Shown here: positions 17,046-25,227 of the stretch, in pieces
Layout: each line of letters opens with the position of its first letter
Numbering within the stretch: the stretch's first letter is position 1
Assembly (NCBI GenBank): GCA_002320595.1
Contig: DCKB01000059.1
Coordinates: forward strand, 1 to 64,000
Source: Christensenella sp. UBA1685
GTDB lineage: Bacteria; Bacillota; Clostridia; Christensenellales; CAG-138
Length of the DNA: 64,000 nucleotides
Direction of reading: 5' to 3'
Notes under the pieces: model-generated
Told to the model about the DNA's origin: nothing
What the model saw: the letters and a program-made list of their open reading frames with translations, nothing else
Databases searched by the model: none
Translations under genes and position numbers: made by a program

Positions 17046-17088
17046 AGTATACCGCAAATTGGCAAAAAATCAACGTTGCATTTGCAAC
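17046..17088 (-). promoter_or_regulatory. promoter and palindrome upstream of the flavodiiron gene
   Basis: On the minus strand TTGATT (17068-17073) and TATACT (17046-17051) are spaced by 16 bases. A perfect 14-base palindrome (GTTGCA-TT-TGCAAC, 17075-17088) touches the upstream side of the -35 box, a position suited to a regulator. The regulator is not identified. Confidence 0.6.
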
Positions 17089-17100
17089 AAATGGAAAAAT

Positions 17101-17550
17101 TCACTTTTGTCCGGTGGAACCGAAGCCGCCTTCGCCCCGCACGGTGTCGGAAAGCGCGTCAACCTCCCTGAACGTTGCGGTGAGGTACGGTGTGATGACA
17201 AGCTGTGCCACGCGCTCGCCGGAATGCACCGTAGCAGGCGCGTTCCCGTGGTTGTGCAGCGAAATCATGATCTCCCCGCGGTAATCGGGGTCGATTACGC
17301 CGACCTTGTTCGCAGGGGCAAGGCCGCGCTTTGTGGCAAGGCCGCTTCGGGCATACACAAGTCCGGCGAAGCCGCGTGGCAATTCGATGGAAAGCCCCGT
17401 GTGAACCATTGCGGTTTCCCCGGGGGCGATGCAAAGGCCCGCTTCTTCCGTGAGCGCGTAAAGATCCGCGCCTGCAGCGTCTTTGGAACCATAAGTGGGA
17501 AGAAGCGCGTCCGGGCGCAGCTTTTTGATGCGGATGGTTTCGTTCAACAT
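17101..17550 (-). CDS. dut: dUTP diphosphatase
   Basis: Hydrolyses dUTP to dUMP, preventing uracil entering DNA and supplying dTMP synthesis. The 149-residue homotrimeric-type enzyme shows the five family motifs in order: AAGADLYA, ARSGLATKRGL, NKVGVIDPDYRGEI, ERVAQLVI, and the C-terminal Gly-rich GEGGFGSTG, which closes over the active site. The ATG follows CAGGAGA. It is probably an independent transcript upstream of the flavodiiron promoter. Confidence 0.97.
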   Translation of the reverse strand: MLNETIRIKKLRPDALLPTYGSKDAAGADLYALTEEAGLCIAPGETAMVHTGLSIELPRGFAGLVYARSGLATKRGLAPANKVGVIDPDYRGEIMISLHNHGNAPATVHSGERVAQLVITPYLTATFREVDALSDTVRGEGGFGSTGQK

Positions 17551-17618
17551 GGCATTCTCCTGTAATCAATGTTGTTTTTTCCAGTATACCCCGGCGCGCG
17601 GACAGAGTAAAGCGGTAC

Positions 17619-17657
17619 AAAAAAAAAGGCCGCCGCGGCGCAAGCGCCGGAGCAGCC
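17619..17657 (-). terminator. terminator of the glycolipid operon
   Basis: On the minus strand an almost perfect 13-bp stem (one C-C mismatch, two G-U pairs; 17628-17657) is followed directly by nine T. It lies 18 bp after the glycosyltransferase stop. Confidence 0.9.
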
Positions 17658-17674
17658 TCAGGGGGATACGGGAT

Positions 17675-18814
17675 TCAGATCACACGTTCCCCGGGCACGT
17701 CGGCCTCAGCACGCTCCAAAAGCAGCGCGCTGATGTCCTCCGCAGCGTGCGGATTGATTTCCCGGCGCTGGCGTTCGCGCATGCGTTCCATGGCGGCAGG
17801 CGAAGCGAGAAGGAGCGCGGCCTGATCCGCTTGCAGCAGAGGCGTGTCGCCCGTGCGGGAGAGGCCGAGCGCTTCAAAAAACGCAGCGTTGTCGCTTTCC
17901 CAGCCCGGGATGGGGGCTGTATGCACCATCGGGATCCCTTTCACGGCCGCTTCTGTGGAAGAAAGGCCGCCGGGCTTTGTGAACAGAAGGTCCGCCGCAT
18001 CCAGATACAGGCTGACCTCGTTTGTGTAATCGAGCACGGAAATTTGCGTATCCGTTGCAAACTCGGTGCGCAGCGTGCGCTTCAGGCGCTCATTGTTGCC
18101 GCCCATCACGAGCACATGTGCTGCCGGGATTCGCGCCCGCAGCGCGGCGAGGAGCGCTTCCACATTTCCGTAGCCCATGCTGCCCGTCATCACGAGCAGA
18201 AGCTGTCCTTCAACGGGCAGGCCAAGGCGCGCCCGTGCCTCCGCCTTTTCCGCATGGGAAAGGAAGCGCTCGCGCACGGGAATGCCCGTTGCGGCGATCT
18301 TGTGCGCAGGGATGCCGCTTTCTGCGAAGCTGTGCCGCAGATATTCATGCGGGATGCAGTAAAGATCGGCGTCCGTTTCGCCCAGGAAAGGCACGCAGGC
18401 ATAATCCGTTGCGATGAAGCAGGTAAGCAGCTCCGCCTCCGGATGCCTGCGGCGGATGCAGGTGAGCGCCTCCGTGGGGAAAATATGCGGCATCACGATG
18501 GTATCAAACCCGTTTTCAGAGATATAGCGGTACAACCTGCCGGCATATGAAGCGTTCGCGCGGTAACAGACGGAGGCCCGGTTCCCGTGGCTTTCGCGTT
18601 CTGCAAGCTGGGTGCCGATGGCGAAAAGGCGCGGGGCATACAGCGCGCTTTTGGTGTGAACGTTGCCGACAAAGCGGGATGCACGCTCGGACTCAAAGGA
18701 AAGCGTATCCCGGATTTCGCACGGGATGCCGCGGTGCAGAAACTGTTCTTGTACCGCCTTTCCGGCGGAATTGTGTCCCTCACCGCAATTGCAGGAGAGG
18801 ATCAGGACTTTCAT
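17675..18814 (-). CDS. MGDG synthase-type glycosyltransferase (UgtP-like)
   Basis: A 379-residue GT28/MurG-like glycosyltransferase expected to move a sugar from a nucleotide donor to diacylglycerol or another lipid at the inner membrane face. The N-terminus VLILSCNCGEGHNSAG matches the start of MGDG synthases and UgtP. The C-terminal donor-binding half has MTGSMGYGN, VMGGNN and TKPGGLSSTEAAVKGIPMV, the last being the sugar-nucleotide-binding segment. Its ATG overlaps the stop of the CrtO-like gene, so both are translated from one message. Confidence 0.88.
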   Translation of the reverse strand: MKVLILSCNCGEGHNSAGKAVQEQFLHRGIPCEIRDTLSFESERASRFVGNVHTKSALYAPRLFAIGTQLAERESHGNRASVCYRANASYAGRLYRYISENGFDTIVMPHIFPTEALTCIRRRHPEAELLTCFIATDYACVPFLGETDADLYCIPHEYLRHSFAESGIPAHKIAATGIPVRERFLSHAEKAEARARLGLPVEGQLLLVMTGSMGYGNVEALLAALRARIPAAHVLVMGGNNERLKRTLRTEFATDTQISVLDYTNEVSLYLDAADLLFTKPGGLSSTEAAVKGIPMVHTAPIPGWESDNAAFFEALGLSRTGDTPLLQADQAALLLASPAAMERMRERQRREINPHAAEDISALLLERAEADVPGERVI

Positions 18815-19365
18815 ATGGCCTCAACTTTCTTTCCGGTTCGTTCGGTTACGGGGGCAGCTTCATCCGCTCCTGCTCCGCACGGTATGGGTTTTCTTGCGGA
18901 GCGTGCCCGCGCAAGCCGGCCTGCGGCGCAAAGGCGCGGGCGGTTGTAACGCTGGATCATGATGAACGGGATGTGCGAAAGCGCATACAGCGCGGCGGCA
19001 ATCCCGCCATAGGGGCGCGCCATCGTAACGAGAAAGACCGGGCTTAGGAAGAACAGAACGGTGTGTACGCATTCCGCAACGCAGGTTTCCTGCACAAGGC
19101 GGTCCATGCTGCCCGCCTCATGGTGTGCTGCCACGCTTTTGCGGTAAGCGCTGCGCACAAGCCTGCTTTTGTCCGGCAGGCGGTCCTTCCAGGCGCGGAT
19201 ACCGAGCTTTTGATAGAATTTGCCGTTTTGCTCCCATGCATACGCGCGGTAAGGGAATGCTTCAGCGCGGAACCACCGGCGCGGCAGCGCCTCGCCGATG
19301 ATGTGAGCCAAAAGCCCCATCACCGCCGCAGTGAGGAGAAAGCGCAAAAGCTGAACCCAAAACAT
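18811..19365 (-). CDS. CrtO-like (glycosyl-4,4'-diaponeurosporenoate acyltransferase family) membrane protein
   Basis: A 184-residue membrane protein. Blocks shared with staphylococcal CrtO are visible: EQNGKFYQKLGIRAWKDRLP, an ETCVAECVH segment, and PFIMIQRYNRPRL near the C-terminus. CrtO attaches a fatty acyl chain to the sugar of staphyloxanthin. No carotenoid genes are seen here; the partner is a lipid glycosyltransferase, so acylation of a glycolipid is a reasonable inference. ATG 19365 is chosen over an upstream start because GAGGTG precedes it and it gives a hydrophobic N-terminus. Confidence 0.75.
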   Translation of the reverse strand: MFWVQLLRFLLTAAVMGLLAHIIGEALPRRWFRAEAFPYRAYAWEQNGKFYQKLGIRAWKDRLPDKSRLVRSAYRKSVAAHHEAGSMDRLVQETCVAECVHTVLFFLSPVFLVTMARPYGGIAAALYALSHIPFIMIQRYNRPRLCAAGRLARARSARKPIPCGAGADEAAPVTERTGKKVEAI

Positions 19366-19528
19366 CAAAAACACCTCATGCTGTAATCCTGCCGCCGGCT
19401 GGCAAGGAGGCGCTCGCTGCAAACGCCGCGTTGGCGTGCTTCGGGCTCTTGCCGGTTATAAAGCAGCGCCGCCCTTCCAAACCGTCGCGGGTTCTTATCA
19501 ACCGATGGTATAGTCAGCATTATAAAAC

Positions 19529-19567
19529 CAGCGCCGTTTTTATGCATCGGACAGAAAAACGGCGCTG
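19529..19567 (-). terminator. hairpin after the TetR gene
   Basis: A 13-bp perfect inverted repeat (CAGCGCCGTTTTT and complement, 13-base loop) starts about 60 bp past the TetR stop. On the minus strand it is followed by GGTTTTAT, so termination is likely but not textbook. The rest of 19366-19630 holds nothing recognised. Confidence 0.6.
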
Positions 19568-19630
19568 TTGCAATTTTGGAAGGTTGGTGCGCTTTGTAAC
19601 TTTTTCGGACAAAAGCAGGAAACTGTGAGG

Positions 19631-20173
19631 TCATATCTCTTCCTGCGCCACCTTGCGCGCAATGCCTGTGACGACCTCCTTCAGGCGTGCGACATATTCC
19701 TGCGCGGGCATGGGTTCCGGGCTTCGCAGCCAGCGGATGATGGAAACAAGAAATGCATCGGTGAAAAAGTCGGTAAAAAAGGAATTCTCCCGCTTCCCCG
19801 GAAAGAGCGCGCTGAAATACCCGGAGGCAAGCGGACGCAAAAATTCGCTGAAATATTCAGCAAAGGAGTTCTGCCCGCGCATTGCGAACGCGTTTACGTA
19901 AAACGCGCGGTTCGCGTAAAAATACGAACAGAGCGCATCAAAAAATTCCCAGCTGGAGGAAAAGGACCTTTCCCGGTTGGGCTCAACAAACTCCGCTTCA
20001 AAGATCCAGCCGACCAGATCGTATTTATCGCGGAAATGATAATAAAAGCTTTTGCGGCTCATGCCGCAGGCAGTACAGATATCGCTTACACTGATGCGCT
20101 CAAACGGTTGTTCCGTCATCAGCCGCTGCATGGCGGATGCAAGCGCAAGCTTGGTGATGTGTGAACCCGCCAT
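19631..20173 (-). CDS. TetR/AcrR family transcriptional regulator
   Basis: A 180-residue DNA-binding repressor-type protein. The N-terminal helix-turn-helix reads ISVSDICTACGMSRKSFYYH followed by FRDKYDLVGWIF, close to the branch that includes DhaS-like regulators in Firmicutes. The C-terminal ligand-binding part is helical and not assigned. The start at 20173 has an AGGGGGG site. It is divergent from a PF06541 membrane protein, and a strong inverted repeat lies between the two, so it probably controls itself, its neighbour or both. Confidence 0.9.
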   Translation of the reverse strand: MAGSHITKLALASAMQRLMTEQPFERISVSDICTACGMSRKSFYYHFRDKYDLVGWIFEAEFVEPNRERSFSSSWEFFDALCSYFYANRAFYVNAFAMRGQNSFAEYFSEFLRPLASGYFSALFPGKRENSFFTDFFTDAFLVSIIRWLRSPEPMPAQEYVARLKEVVTGIARKVAQEEI

Positions 20174-20260
20174 CCCGAGACCCCCCTTCCCTGATACTTT
20201 TATTGTAACCGCCGCGCAGGGGGGCATTCAAGTGGGGCGATGCGATAAAACTGTGAAATT

Positions 20261-20288
20261 TTTGGACAACACATGAATTTTGTCCAAA
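20261..20288. promoter_or_regulatory. candidate TetR operator
   Basis: TTTGGACAA and TTGTCCAAA form a perfect 9-bp inverted repeat with a 10-base centre. The 28-bp size fits a TetR dimer site. It lies between the divergent tetR and PF06541 genes and ends 8 bp before the -35 box of the latter. Confidence 0.7.
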
Positions 20289-20296
20289 CGGCAGCG

Positions 20297-20325
20297 TTGG
20301 CACAGCGGATGATGTACGGTAAAAT
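20297..20325 (+). promoter_or_regulatory. promoter of the PF06541 gene
   Basis: TTGGCA (20297-20302) and TAAAAT (20320-20325) are spaced by 17 bases, 42 bp before the start codon. Confidence 0.7.
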
Positions 20326-20367
20326 AAACGCAAACCGACGATATGGAAACGATGAGGAGGGCGTGCG

Positions 20368-21162
20368 ATGCAGGCCGCGTATCCGTATATTTGGTATTTT
20401 TTTATTTATGCGTTTCTCGGCTGGTGTGCGGAGGTAATCTTTGCCGCGGCACGCAAGGGCGTGTTTGTGAACCGGGGCTTCCTGAACGGGCCGCTCTGCC
20501 CGATTTATGGCGTTGGGCTTGTGGCGGTGGTGGCGCTGCTTACGCCGGCGCGGGATTCGCTTGGGCTTTTGTATCTTGGCGCGGTGCTCCTCACCTCGGC
20601 GATTGAACTTGTGACCGGGTTCCTGATGGAAAAGCTGTTTCACCAGCGCTGGTGGGATTATTCCCAAATGCCCTTTAACATCGGCGGCTATGTGTGCCTG
20701 CTGTTTTCATTGATCTGGGGCCTTGCGTGCCTGCTGATTGTGGATGTGGTGCATCCGCTTGTTGCGGGGCTTGTGGCGCGCATCCCGCAAAAGCTTGGCT
20801 GGCCGCTGCTCGCTGCGTTTTTGGTCATTATGGCGGCAGATTATGCGGTAACCATCGCCTGTGTGCTCAAGCTGAACCGCCGCCTGAGCGGCCTGGACGA
20901 TGCGGCCAAGCGCCTGCGCACGGTTTCCGACAGCTTGGGAGAAGGGCTTGCAGATGGCGCCATCGCCCTTCGGAAAAGGAACGAAGCGCTGCGCACCGTG
21001 CTGCGCGAGCGGCAGGAAAAGGGAAACTTTGTGGAGCGCCGCCTGATCCACGCATTCCCGCAGATGCGTTCCCTGAAAAACGGGGAGGCGCTGGAGGCGT
21101 TTAAAGAGCATATCCGCCAGCTTAAAGAGCAGAATAAGAAGGAGAAAAAGGAGCAAAAATAG
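20368..21162 (+). CDS. PF06541 membrane protein (putative ABC-transporter type IV)
   Basis: A 264-residue protein with about five membrane helices in residues 1-175 and a charged helical cytoplasmic tail ending in a Lys/Glu-rich coil. The pattern YIWYFFIYAFLGWCAEVIF at the N-terminus, NRGFLNGPLCPIYGVG around residue 35 and RWWDYS around residue 95 are typical of this family. It is named as a putative ABC transporter part, but no ATPase is present here. Its function is not established. The divergent TetR gene and operator suggest inducible expression. Confidence 0.85.
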   Translation: MQAAYPYIWYFFIYAFLGWCAEVIFAAARKGVFVNRGFLNGPLCPIYGVGLVAVVALLTPARDSLGLLYLGAVLLTSAIELVTGFLMEKLFHQRWWDYSQMPFNIGGYVCLLFSLIWGLACLLIVDVVHPLVAGLVARIPQKLGWPLLAAFLVIMAADYAVTIACVLKLNRRLSGLDDAAKRLRTVSDSLGEGLADGAIALRKRNEALRTVLRERQEKGNFVERRLIHAFPQMRSLKNGEALEAFKEHIRQLKEQNKKEKKEQK

Positions 21163-21230
21163 CGTTATTGCGCAGGGGGCAAGAAAAAGCTCCTTTTCCG
21201 CGTCATCGCAACCGGAACAAAATCGTCCGC

Positions 21231-21264
21231 ATCCCCGTGCGCAAAAAGCACGGGGATATTTTTT
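21231..21264 (+). terminator. terminator after the PF06541 gene
   Basis: ATCCCCGTGC pairs perfectly with GCACGGGGAT around a 7-base loop, and ATTTTTT follows. Confidence 0.88.
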
Positions 21265-21446
21265 GCTGCGGCGCATGGCCTCCACGGTGGAACAAACCTC
21301 CCGGCAGCGCCGCAAGCCAGGCAAGACCCGCAGGCGCAATCGAAGCTGTTTTACCAACCCCATGAGCGTTCCCCCGCCATCAACTGTATAACATGGCACA
21401 CAGCGCATCGGGGTGCTTACCGCAAGAATTTACAAAAAAAGCAGGC

Positions 21447-21488
21447 TTGACATTTTGAGCATACTGTATATACTGTTCATATACAGTA
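21447..21488 (+). promoter_or_regulatory. promoter and operator of the GntR-ABC operon
   Basis: TTGACA (21447-21452) and TATACT (21469-21474) are spaced by 16 bases. A perfect inverted repeat, TACTGTATA (21462-21470) and TATACAGTA (21480-21488) with a 9-base centre, covers the -10 box. This is the expected layout for autorepression by the YtrA-type regulator encoded next. Confidence 0.8.
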
Positions 21489-21505
21489 AAACAAAGGAGA
21501 ATCCG

Positions 21506-21880
21506 GTGCAGCTTTCGATTGACAACAGAAGCGACCAGCCGATTTATGAGCAAATCGCGGCGCAGATCAAGGCCCAGATCATCAGCGGCGCGCTGACGGA
21601 GGATACGCTCCTGCCCTCCATCCGCAGCCTGGCGAAGGATTTGCGCATCAGCGTAATCACCACAAAGCGCGCTTACGAGGAATTGGAGCGGCAGGGCTTT
21701 ATTTACACCGTCGCGGCCAAGGGATCGTTTGTGGCGCAGCGCAATATGGAGCTTTTGCGGGAGGAAAACCTGAAGAAGATCGAAGCGCATCTCAAAGAAG
21801 CGCTTGCGCTTGCGGCATCCTGCCGGCTTACGCTGGATGCGCTTTGCGAGATGCTGCGCGTGCTGGATGAGGAGGGATAA
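21506..21880 (+). CDS. GntR family regulator, YtrA subfamily
   Basis: A 124-residue repressor: an N-terminal winged helix (QPIYEQIAAQIKAQIISGAL, then LPSIRSLAKDLRISVITTKR) with only a short C-terminal helical extension. That short tail is the hallmark of the YtrA subfamily, which controls neighbouring ABC transporter genes. The GTG at 21506 follows AAAGGAGA at the right distance; longer upstream frames would run back through the promoter and operator. The ABC ATPase gene starts 5 bp later. Confidence 0.92.
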   Translation: MQLSIDNRSDQPIYEQIAAQIKAQIISGALTEDTLLPSIRSLAKDLRISVITTKRAYEELERQGFIYTVAAKGSFVAQRNMELLREENLKKIEAHLKEALALAASCRLTLDALCEMLRVLDEEG

Positions 21881-21885
21881 CGCAA

Positions 21886-22728
21886 ATGAACGCATTGGAA
21901 ATGAGCGGCGTTGGAAAACGCTATAAGGGGTTTGCGCTCGAGAATGTGAACCTTGCTTTGCCGGAGGGCTGCATTCTGGGTTTGATCGGCGAAAACGGCG
22001 CGGGGAAAACCACGCTCATCAAGCTGCTGCTTGGCATGGCGCAGGGCAAGGGCGAGATCCGCGTGCTGGGCCGGAACATCCGGCGGGAAGGCGCGGCGAT
22101 CCGCCAGGAAACGGGCGTGGTGCTGGATGAAGCCTGCTTCCCGGAGGGCCTCGACGCATTGCAGGTGAACAGGGTGTTGCGGGATACCTATACGCATTGG
22201 CGGGAGGATGAATTCTTCCGTCTCCTCAAACGGCTTTCCCTGCCCGAACGCAAGCCGTTTAAGGAATTTTCGCGCGGCATGAAGATGAAGCTCGCCATCG
22301 CGGCGGCGCTTTCGCACGAGGCGAAGCTTCTCATCCTCGATGAGCCGACGGGCGGCCTGGACCCTATCGTGCGGGATGAGATTCTCGATCTGTTTTATGA
22401 TTTTACGCGGGATGCGGGCCATTCCATCCTCATTTCCTCCCACATTGTGACGGACCTTGAGAAGCTGTGCGATTATGTGGCTTTCCTGCATCAGGGGAGG
22501 CTGTTGTTCCTGGAAGAGAAGGATGCGCTGCTTGAACGCTATGGCGTGGTGCGCTGTTCCAAGGCGGAATGCGCCGCATTTGCACCCGGCACGGTGCGCG
22601 GCATGCGTGAAGGCGCATACGGCGTGGAGGCGCTTTGCGAACGCGCGCTGCTGCCCCGGGGTGTCGCGTGTACGCGGCCTTCGGTTGAAGATGTGATCGT
22701 GCTCACCGCAAAGGAGGGCCTAAAATGA
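21886..22728 (+). CDS. ABC transporter ATP-binding protein (YtrB-like)
   Basis: A 280-residue ATPase that powers the membrane partner encoded next. Walker A GENGAGKTT is at residues 35-43, the signature FSRGMKMKLAIAAAL at about 128-142, and Walker B LLILDEPTGGLDP follows. The last 60 residues are a variable tail. GntR-regulated pairs of this kind are induced by cell-wall-active antibiotics in Bacillus; that role is an inference here. Confidence 0.93.
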   Translation: MNALEMSGVGKRYKGFALENVNLALPEGCILGLIGENGAGKTTLIKLLLGMAQGKGEIRVLGRNIRREGAAIRQETGVVLDEACFPEGLDALQVNRVLRDTYTHWREDEFFRLLKRLSLPERKPFKEFSRGMKMKLAIAAALSHEAKLLILDEPTGGLDPIVRDEILDLFYDFTRDAGHSILISSHIVTDLEKLCDYVAFLHQGRLLFLEEKDALLERYGVVRCSKAECAAFAPGTVRGMREGAYGVEALCERALLPRGVACTRPSVEDVIVLTAKEGLK

Positions 22729-23357
22729 AAGGATTGCTTCGCAAGGACGTTTATGTGCTTTTTCAGGCGAGTCGCGCGCAGCTTCTCATCGTGCTGCTGT
22801 TTCTCGTCATCTCCATGACAATGAACAACACGCTTATCGCCTATATGCTGGCACTTTACACAGCGATGATGCCGATTACCGTGATTGCGCTTGACGAGCG
22901 GAGCCGCTTTGACCGCTTTGCCCTCGCCCTGCCATGGTCGCGCGCGCAGATTGTGCTGAGCAAATATGCGCTGAGCCTTGCCGCGGCCTGCCTTGCCGCG
23001 CTTGCATACCTTGCCGGCGTGCTGACGCTCGGCTCCGCCATAAGCGGCGGAGTCAGCCTGCAGGATGCGCTTACGACATTCTGCGCAATGCTCACCGTCG
23101 GCACGCTCCTGCCTGCGCTGATGCTCCCCTTTGTGTTCCGCTTCGGCGTGGATAAGGGCCGGATGTGGATTATGCTCATCGCAATTGCTTTCGGCATTGG
23201 AGCAGGCCTTCTTTCCATGGATGAGGGCAGCGCGGTTTCCCAACTGGCGAACCGCCTGACGGCGCTTCCACTCTGGCTGCTGCCGCTTGCGGGGCTCACC
23301 GTTTTTGCGCTTTCCGCATTCGTTTCGGTGCAGATCTACCGCCGGCGGGAGCTGTAA
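22725..23357 (+). CDS. ABC-2 type permease subunit
   Basis: A 210-residue membrane protein with about six hydrophobic segments and the N-terminal MKGLLRKDVYVLFQASRAQL typical of ABC-2 family permeases that work with YtrB-like ATPases. The ATG overlaps the stop of the ATPase gene (ATGA), so the two are coupled. The exported substrate is unknown. Confidence 0.85.
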   Translation: MKGLLRKDVYVLFQASRAQLLIVLLFLVISMTMNNTLIAYMLALYTAMMPITVIALDERSRFDRFALALPWSRAQIVLSKYALSLAAACLAALAYLAGVLTLGSAISGGVSLQDALTTFCAMLTVGTLLPALMLPFVFRFGVDKGRMWIMLIAIAFGIGAGLLSMDEGSAVSQLANRLTALPLWLLPLAGLTVFALSAFVSVQIYRRREL

Positions 23358-23582
23358 GCGGTTCGGCCGGCATCAAAACACAAGGCCCGGCGCATAGGGC
23401 AGTGTTCGTAAAACAGTAATAAAAGTAGCGGAATTACTCATCGCAACAGCAAGTGAACAGGATGCGCCAACCGTTGACAGCCGCCGCCCGTCCTGCTTTT
23501 GTGGTAATCAAGGGAGCGACAGACTAAAGTGCTGTCGCTCCCGCCCATTATGAGGAAAAACGGTTGAATTGTTCACATCCTT
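23358..23582. other. noncoding stretch with a strong hairpin
   Basis: No gene seen. GGGAGCGACAG (23512-23522) and CTGTCGCTCCC (23532-23542) form a perfect 11-bp stem with a 9-base loop, without a T-run. It marks the left side of an AT-richer island that extends to about 25,050 and may be mobile-element debris. Confidence 0.5.
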
Positions 23583-24259
23583 ATGCTATATTTTTTAATA
23601 TATAGAGAACGGAAAATTAGAAGTTTTAGGAGAGAAAATGTGGTATTGTCTATCTTTTTAATAGGTTTTTTGTTAAGTGGAGCTTGCTATGGGGGCAATC
23701 TTTTTCTACAGAGTTTCTGCATTAAGAAAAAACTATACTGGCTACAGAGGATGAGTATGGTGATTATATCCATCATTCCAACTATAATCAAATCATTGGT
23801 ATTTGTTTTTCCTCTCACCCATTTCATTTTATTTCGATTTTTAATTGGAAATTGTGGTTATTTGCAATTGCAACCGTAATAGTAACGAGCCTTATCATTA
23901 TGTTGAAACATGAACCACATGAGGACGTACCTTTAGCACCTTTATGCATAGAAGCTGCATGTATGGAAATACCTCAAAGAGTGATGATGCAGACCTTTGT
24001 TTGTGGTATTTTATCAATGCAGAAACTGAACACTTTATGGAGTATTTTTATAACGGCATTGATTTGGTGTGCGGGCATCCTGGTTCAAGCATTTGTTTCA
24101 AAACAAATGAATTTCAAACATTTATTTTTAGAAGTGGTTGCTTCCTTTGTTTTCTCAATGGGCATAGGATATGTATTTTATTCTTCAGAATGTTTAGTTA
24201 TTCCGATGCTGGCACATGCTGCTGAAAGATTTGTTACGAGGAAGTGTCTGACAAAATAA
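23583..24259 (+). pseudogene. frameshifted CPBP-like membrane protein
   Basis: Two overlapping frames together describe one membrane protein. The first (23583-23879, 98 residues) has hydrophobic helices and ends after a run of read-through residues. The second is open from about 23830 to 24259 and continues with further helices. It contains an E..QR segment (CMEIPQRVMMQTF) and a C-terminal PMLAHAAERF, which resemble weakened versions of the Glu-Glu..Arg and His motifs of CPBP intramembrane proteases. A single indel near 23,835-23,865, in a T-rich stretch, would restore one frame of about 220 residues. The gene is much more AT-rich than the rest of the window. The CPBP call is tentative. Confidence 0.5.
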
Positions 24260-24584
24260 CGAATTTGCAACATGTTCGTACACCGTGATGAGCAAGAAAT
24301 TTTAATTTACCAAGAGACGATTTGAATAAGAGTAGGAACAAAAACAAGAAATTGCATAAATTCCAATCTGTAGAGCTACGTAAATTTTCAGTTTGTCGGA
24401 GCAACAAATTCCAAGTTGTCAAGTTAATGCCCTATTGAAAAAATGAATACCCCCCGCCCATCACAGCGGCATACAAGCAGTAAGTCTGAAAAGATTTTCT
24501 GCTTTTTTTGCGCTCATTTTTGGCAGACCGCACATTCCTGTTGTTTAGAAATTGATGGGGAAGTTTGCCCAAAGAGGGCTTGCG

Positions 24585-24659
24585 TACCGTAGTAGTAATG
24601 AAAAGAACACCGCATATAATTAGAAGAACGGCATGGGGCTACCGTAGTAGTGATGAAAA
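24585..24659 (+). repeat. 20-bp direct repeat pair, 55 bp apart
   Basis: TACCGTAGTAGT followed by A or G and ATGAAAA occurs at 24585-24604 and 24640-24659, differing at one base. Purpose unknown; spacing and setting suggest a binding site or a transfer-origin remnant. Confidence 0.65.
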
Positions 24660-24987
24660 AAATCAAAAGAAGCGTTTGGCATTTTTCGGTTTCTTTCGTG
24701 GAGGGGGACAAACAGCGGGCAGAACACGCCGCCACTATCGCTATATTGATGAAACCAGCCATACCGTCCCCTTTGCGAATTGCAGTAAGGGCATAGAAAA
24801 AATCCGTTGGATTTTCCGCCTATTTGCCCCGCTGCGGTTTTGTAGGTATTGAGAGCAGCCTCACAGAGGAAAGCGGCAGTTTTTCAGAGCAAGATTCTAC
24901 CACGGTGCCAAAATCCGCATATCTGCGGTTTTGCCCCTTTGGTAAATCTTGTTGGGGAGTGCCTTCCCCAAGCCCTGCCATATGAAA

Positions 24988-25017
24988 AGGCCGTGTATCG
25001 TTCCTGATACACGGCCT
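24988..25017. terminator. strong hairpin at the right end of the island
   Basis: AGGCCGTGTATC pairs perfectly with GATACACGGCCT around a 6-base loop. An A-run lies on the left and no T-run on the right, so it would act best on the minus strand, where TTTT follows. Confidence 0.55.
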
Positions 25018-25064
25018 ATAACTGTTTTACAAATCACGCCCTATGTGCCGGGCCTTCCAGCGTG

Positions 25065-25227
25065 TCGAAAAAGTGGCGAAAGGCCACTTTTTCGAGTTTA
25101 ATGCAGCTTTTGCCTCTCGCTGCGCTCCCGGCGGCAAAAGCTGCAAGGTGCGAAACCCTAAGGGGTTTCAATCGTTCCGCCGTACGTGCCGCCGCCGGAT
25201 TGAACGTCAGGGGTTGCGCCCCCTGAC
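25065..25227. repeat. dispersed repeat family B, copy 1
   Basis: Four hairpins in a row: TCGAAAAAGTGGC/GCCACTTTTTCGA (25065-25095), GCAGCTTTTGCC/GGCAAAAGCTGC (25103-25144), GAAACCC/GGGTTTC (25152-25169) and GTCAGGGG/CCCCTGAC (25206-25227). The first and last recur, with compensating base changes, in the copy at 43264-43425. Confidence 0.75.

Noticed and set aside
15162..17171. Long open frame (669 codons) opposite the flavodiiron gene
   Set aside because: Antisense shadow of a gene with all its catalytic residues visible; no ribosome-binding site or known domain.
24565..24852. 95-codon gene in the AT-rich island
   Set aside because: It starts within the direct repeats, has no ribosome-binding site, and the product has no recognisable features.
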